A stretch of DNA of 64,000 nucleotides. Origin: Comamonas badia DSM 17552 (GTDB lineage: Bacteria; Pseudomonadota; Gammaproteobacteria; Burkholderiales; Burkholderiaceae_C). The translations under genes and the position numbers were made by a program. The stretch is taken from the NCBI RefSeq assembly GCF_000484635.1, contig NZ_AXVM01000003.1, forward strand, positions 1 to 64,000, read 5' to 3'. How positions within the stretch are numbered: position 1 is the first letter of the stretch; each line of letters begins with the position of its first letter. The notes under the pieces are model-generated. The model saw only the letters and a list, made by a program, of their open reading frames with translations, did not search any database and was not told the origin of the DNA. This document shows positions 63,256-64,000 of the stretch, in pieces.

Positions 63256-64000
63256 TCAGCCATCCTGATGGATGCGTGCCATCAATTCACCCAGCACCCT
63301 GTCGGCCTGGTCGTTGGCGATCTGGCAGGTGCCGGCGGCCTCATGGCCGCCACCGCCGTATTCCAGCATCAGGCGGCCGATGTTGGTCTTGCTGGAGCGG
63401 TTCAGGATGGACTTGCCGGTGGCGAAAACGGTGTTCTGCTGCTTCAGACCCCACATCACATGGATGGAGATGTTGGCCGTCGGGAACAGCGCGTAGATGG
63501 TGAAGCGGTTGGTCGCCCAGATGGCCGGCTCCTGGCGCAGGTCCAGCACCACCAGGTTGCCGTGCTGGCGGACGCAGCGCATGATCTGCTGGCGCGCGCG
63601 CCCGGCCTGATCGTGATAGAGCTGCACGCGTTCCTGCACGTCGGGCAGCTGCAGGAGCTGCGCAATGCCGTGGCCGCGGCAGTGCTCGATCAAATCCATC
63701 ATGAGCTGGTAGTTGCTCACGCGGAATTCACGAAAGCGCCCCAGGCCGGTGCGCGAATCCATCAGATAGTCGAGCAGCACCCAGCCCTGCGGATCGAGGA
63801 TTTCCTCGCGCGTGAAGCGGGCGGCATCGGCCTTGTCCACGGCCGCCATCATCTCGTCGCTCACGCGCGGGAAGGCCGCCTTGCCGCCGTAGTAGTTGTA
63901 GACCACGCGCGCCGCCGACGGTGCGTGCGGGTCGATGACGTAGTTGCCCGGCCGCTCCTGGTTGCGCTCGGCCTCGGAGGCATGGTGGTCGAACACCAGG
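63256..64000 (-). CDS. DHH-family phosphoesterase, start beyond window
   Basis: The C-terminal 248 residues or so of a DHH phosphoesterase; the frame stays open through the right edge (LVFDHHASEAERN), so the N-terminal DxD/DHH motifs lie partly outside. The DHH triad is present at the edge. The C-terminal DHHA1 domain has RLMLEYGGGGHEAAGTCQ (GGGH motif). Family members hydrolyse oligonucleotides, cyclic dinucleotides or polyphosphate; the subgroup cannot be fixed from this part. The middle region is longer than in NrnA, suggesting a distinct subgroup. Confidence 0.88.
   Translation of the reverse strand, partial: LVFDHHASEAERNQERPGNYVIDPHAPSAARVVYNYYGGKAAFPRVSDEMMAAVDKADAARFTREEILDPQGWVLLDYLMDSRTGLGRFREFRVSNYQLMMDLIEHCRGHGIAQLLQLPDVQERVQLYHDQAGRARQQIMRCVRQHGNLVVLDLRQEPAIWATNRFTIYALFPTANISIHVMWGLKQQNTVFATGKSILNRSSKTNIGRLMLEYGGGGHEAAGTCQIANDQADRVLGELMARIHQDG

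Overview
The window is GC-rich chromosomal DNA (no rRNA, tRNA, phage or plasmid functions seen) from a beta-proteobacterium, most likely the Comamonadaceae (Acidovorax/Alicycliphilus/Comamonas-like). This rests on protein character (two-chain GlyQ/GlyS, FabA/FabB pair, Baf-type CoaX, Porin_4-type porin, exosortase H) and on several families of short palindromic repeats scattered between genes. No species can be named from sequence alone. Most genes lie on the minus strand.

Layout. 1-3616: edge of an IS transposase, a periplasmic parvulin foldase, a large exported surface protein of unknown function and a small lipoprotein. 3738-14368: a type II secretion operon transcribed E-F-G-H-I-J-K-L-M-(C/N-like)-D, with REP palindrome pairs in several of its gene junctions. 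14612-17317 (+): a membrane fatty-acid hydroxylase/sterol-desaturase-type enzyme and a membrane-anchored GH42-like glycosidase candidate. 17339-21640: dTDP-L-rhamnose genes rmlB-rmlD-rmlA-rmlC with a VapBC/FitAB-type toxin-antitoxin pair between rmlD and rmlA. 21689-28012: coaX, a BON-LysM protein, a YgjP-type metalloprotein, plsC, glyS and glyQ. 28013-28878 is the only gene-free stretch over 300 bases and holds a ~640-bp inverted-repeat element plus GC-rich repeats.

28879-33893: a four-gene branched-chain 2-oxoacid dehydrogenase operon (bkdA1-bkdA2-bkdB-lpd); its E2 linker contains an in-frame copy of an intergenic repeat. 34157-35147 (+): yqjD-yqjE-yqjK-type membrane/stress genes. 35172-35935: a UPF0016 Mn2+ exporter with a yybP-ykoY manganese riboswitch in its leader. 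35937-42647: the full Pho module pstS-pstC-pstA-pstB-phoU-phoB-phoR behind a Pho box. 42797-49336: hemerythrin, fabA-fabB, a porin, corC-lnt and an Lrp-type regulator. 49498-53168 (+): an EAL-type phosphodiesterase, then hpd and phhA (phenylalanine to tyrosine; hydroxyphenylpyruvate to homogentisate). 53199-54164: a CDF metal transporter. 54350-59282 (+): yeaG-yeaH-spoVR, a conserved starvation-response set. 59300-60525: exosortase H and its partner membrane protein, with a small unknown gene divergent to them. 61079-64000: htpG and a truncated DHH phosphoesterase.

The most unusual theme is how far short palindromic repeats enter coding sequence: they appear to supply the leader and start codon of the pseudopilin GspH, the last residues and stop of RmlA, the C-terminal tail of RmlC, and about 37 residues of the BkdB linker. 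No unambiguous new defence or biosynthetic system was seen. The best candidates for undescribed biology are this repeat-driven protein remodelling, the long inverted-repeat element, the exosortase H locus without a visible substrate, and the hydroxylase-glycosidase pair beside the rhamnose genes.
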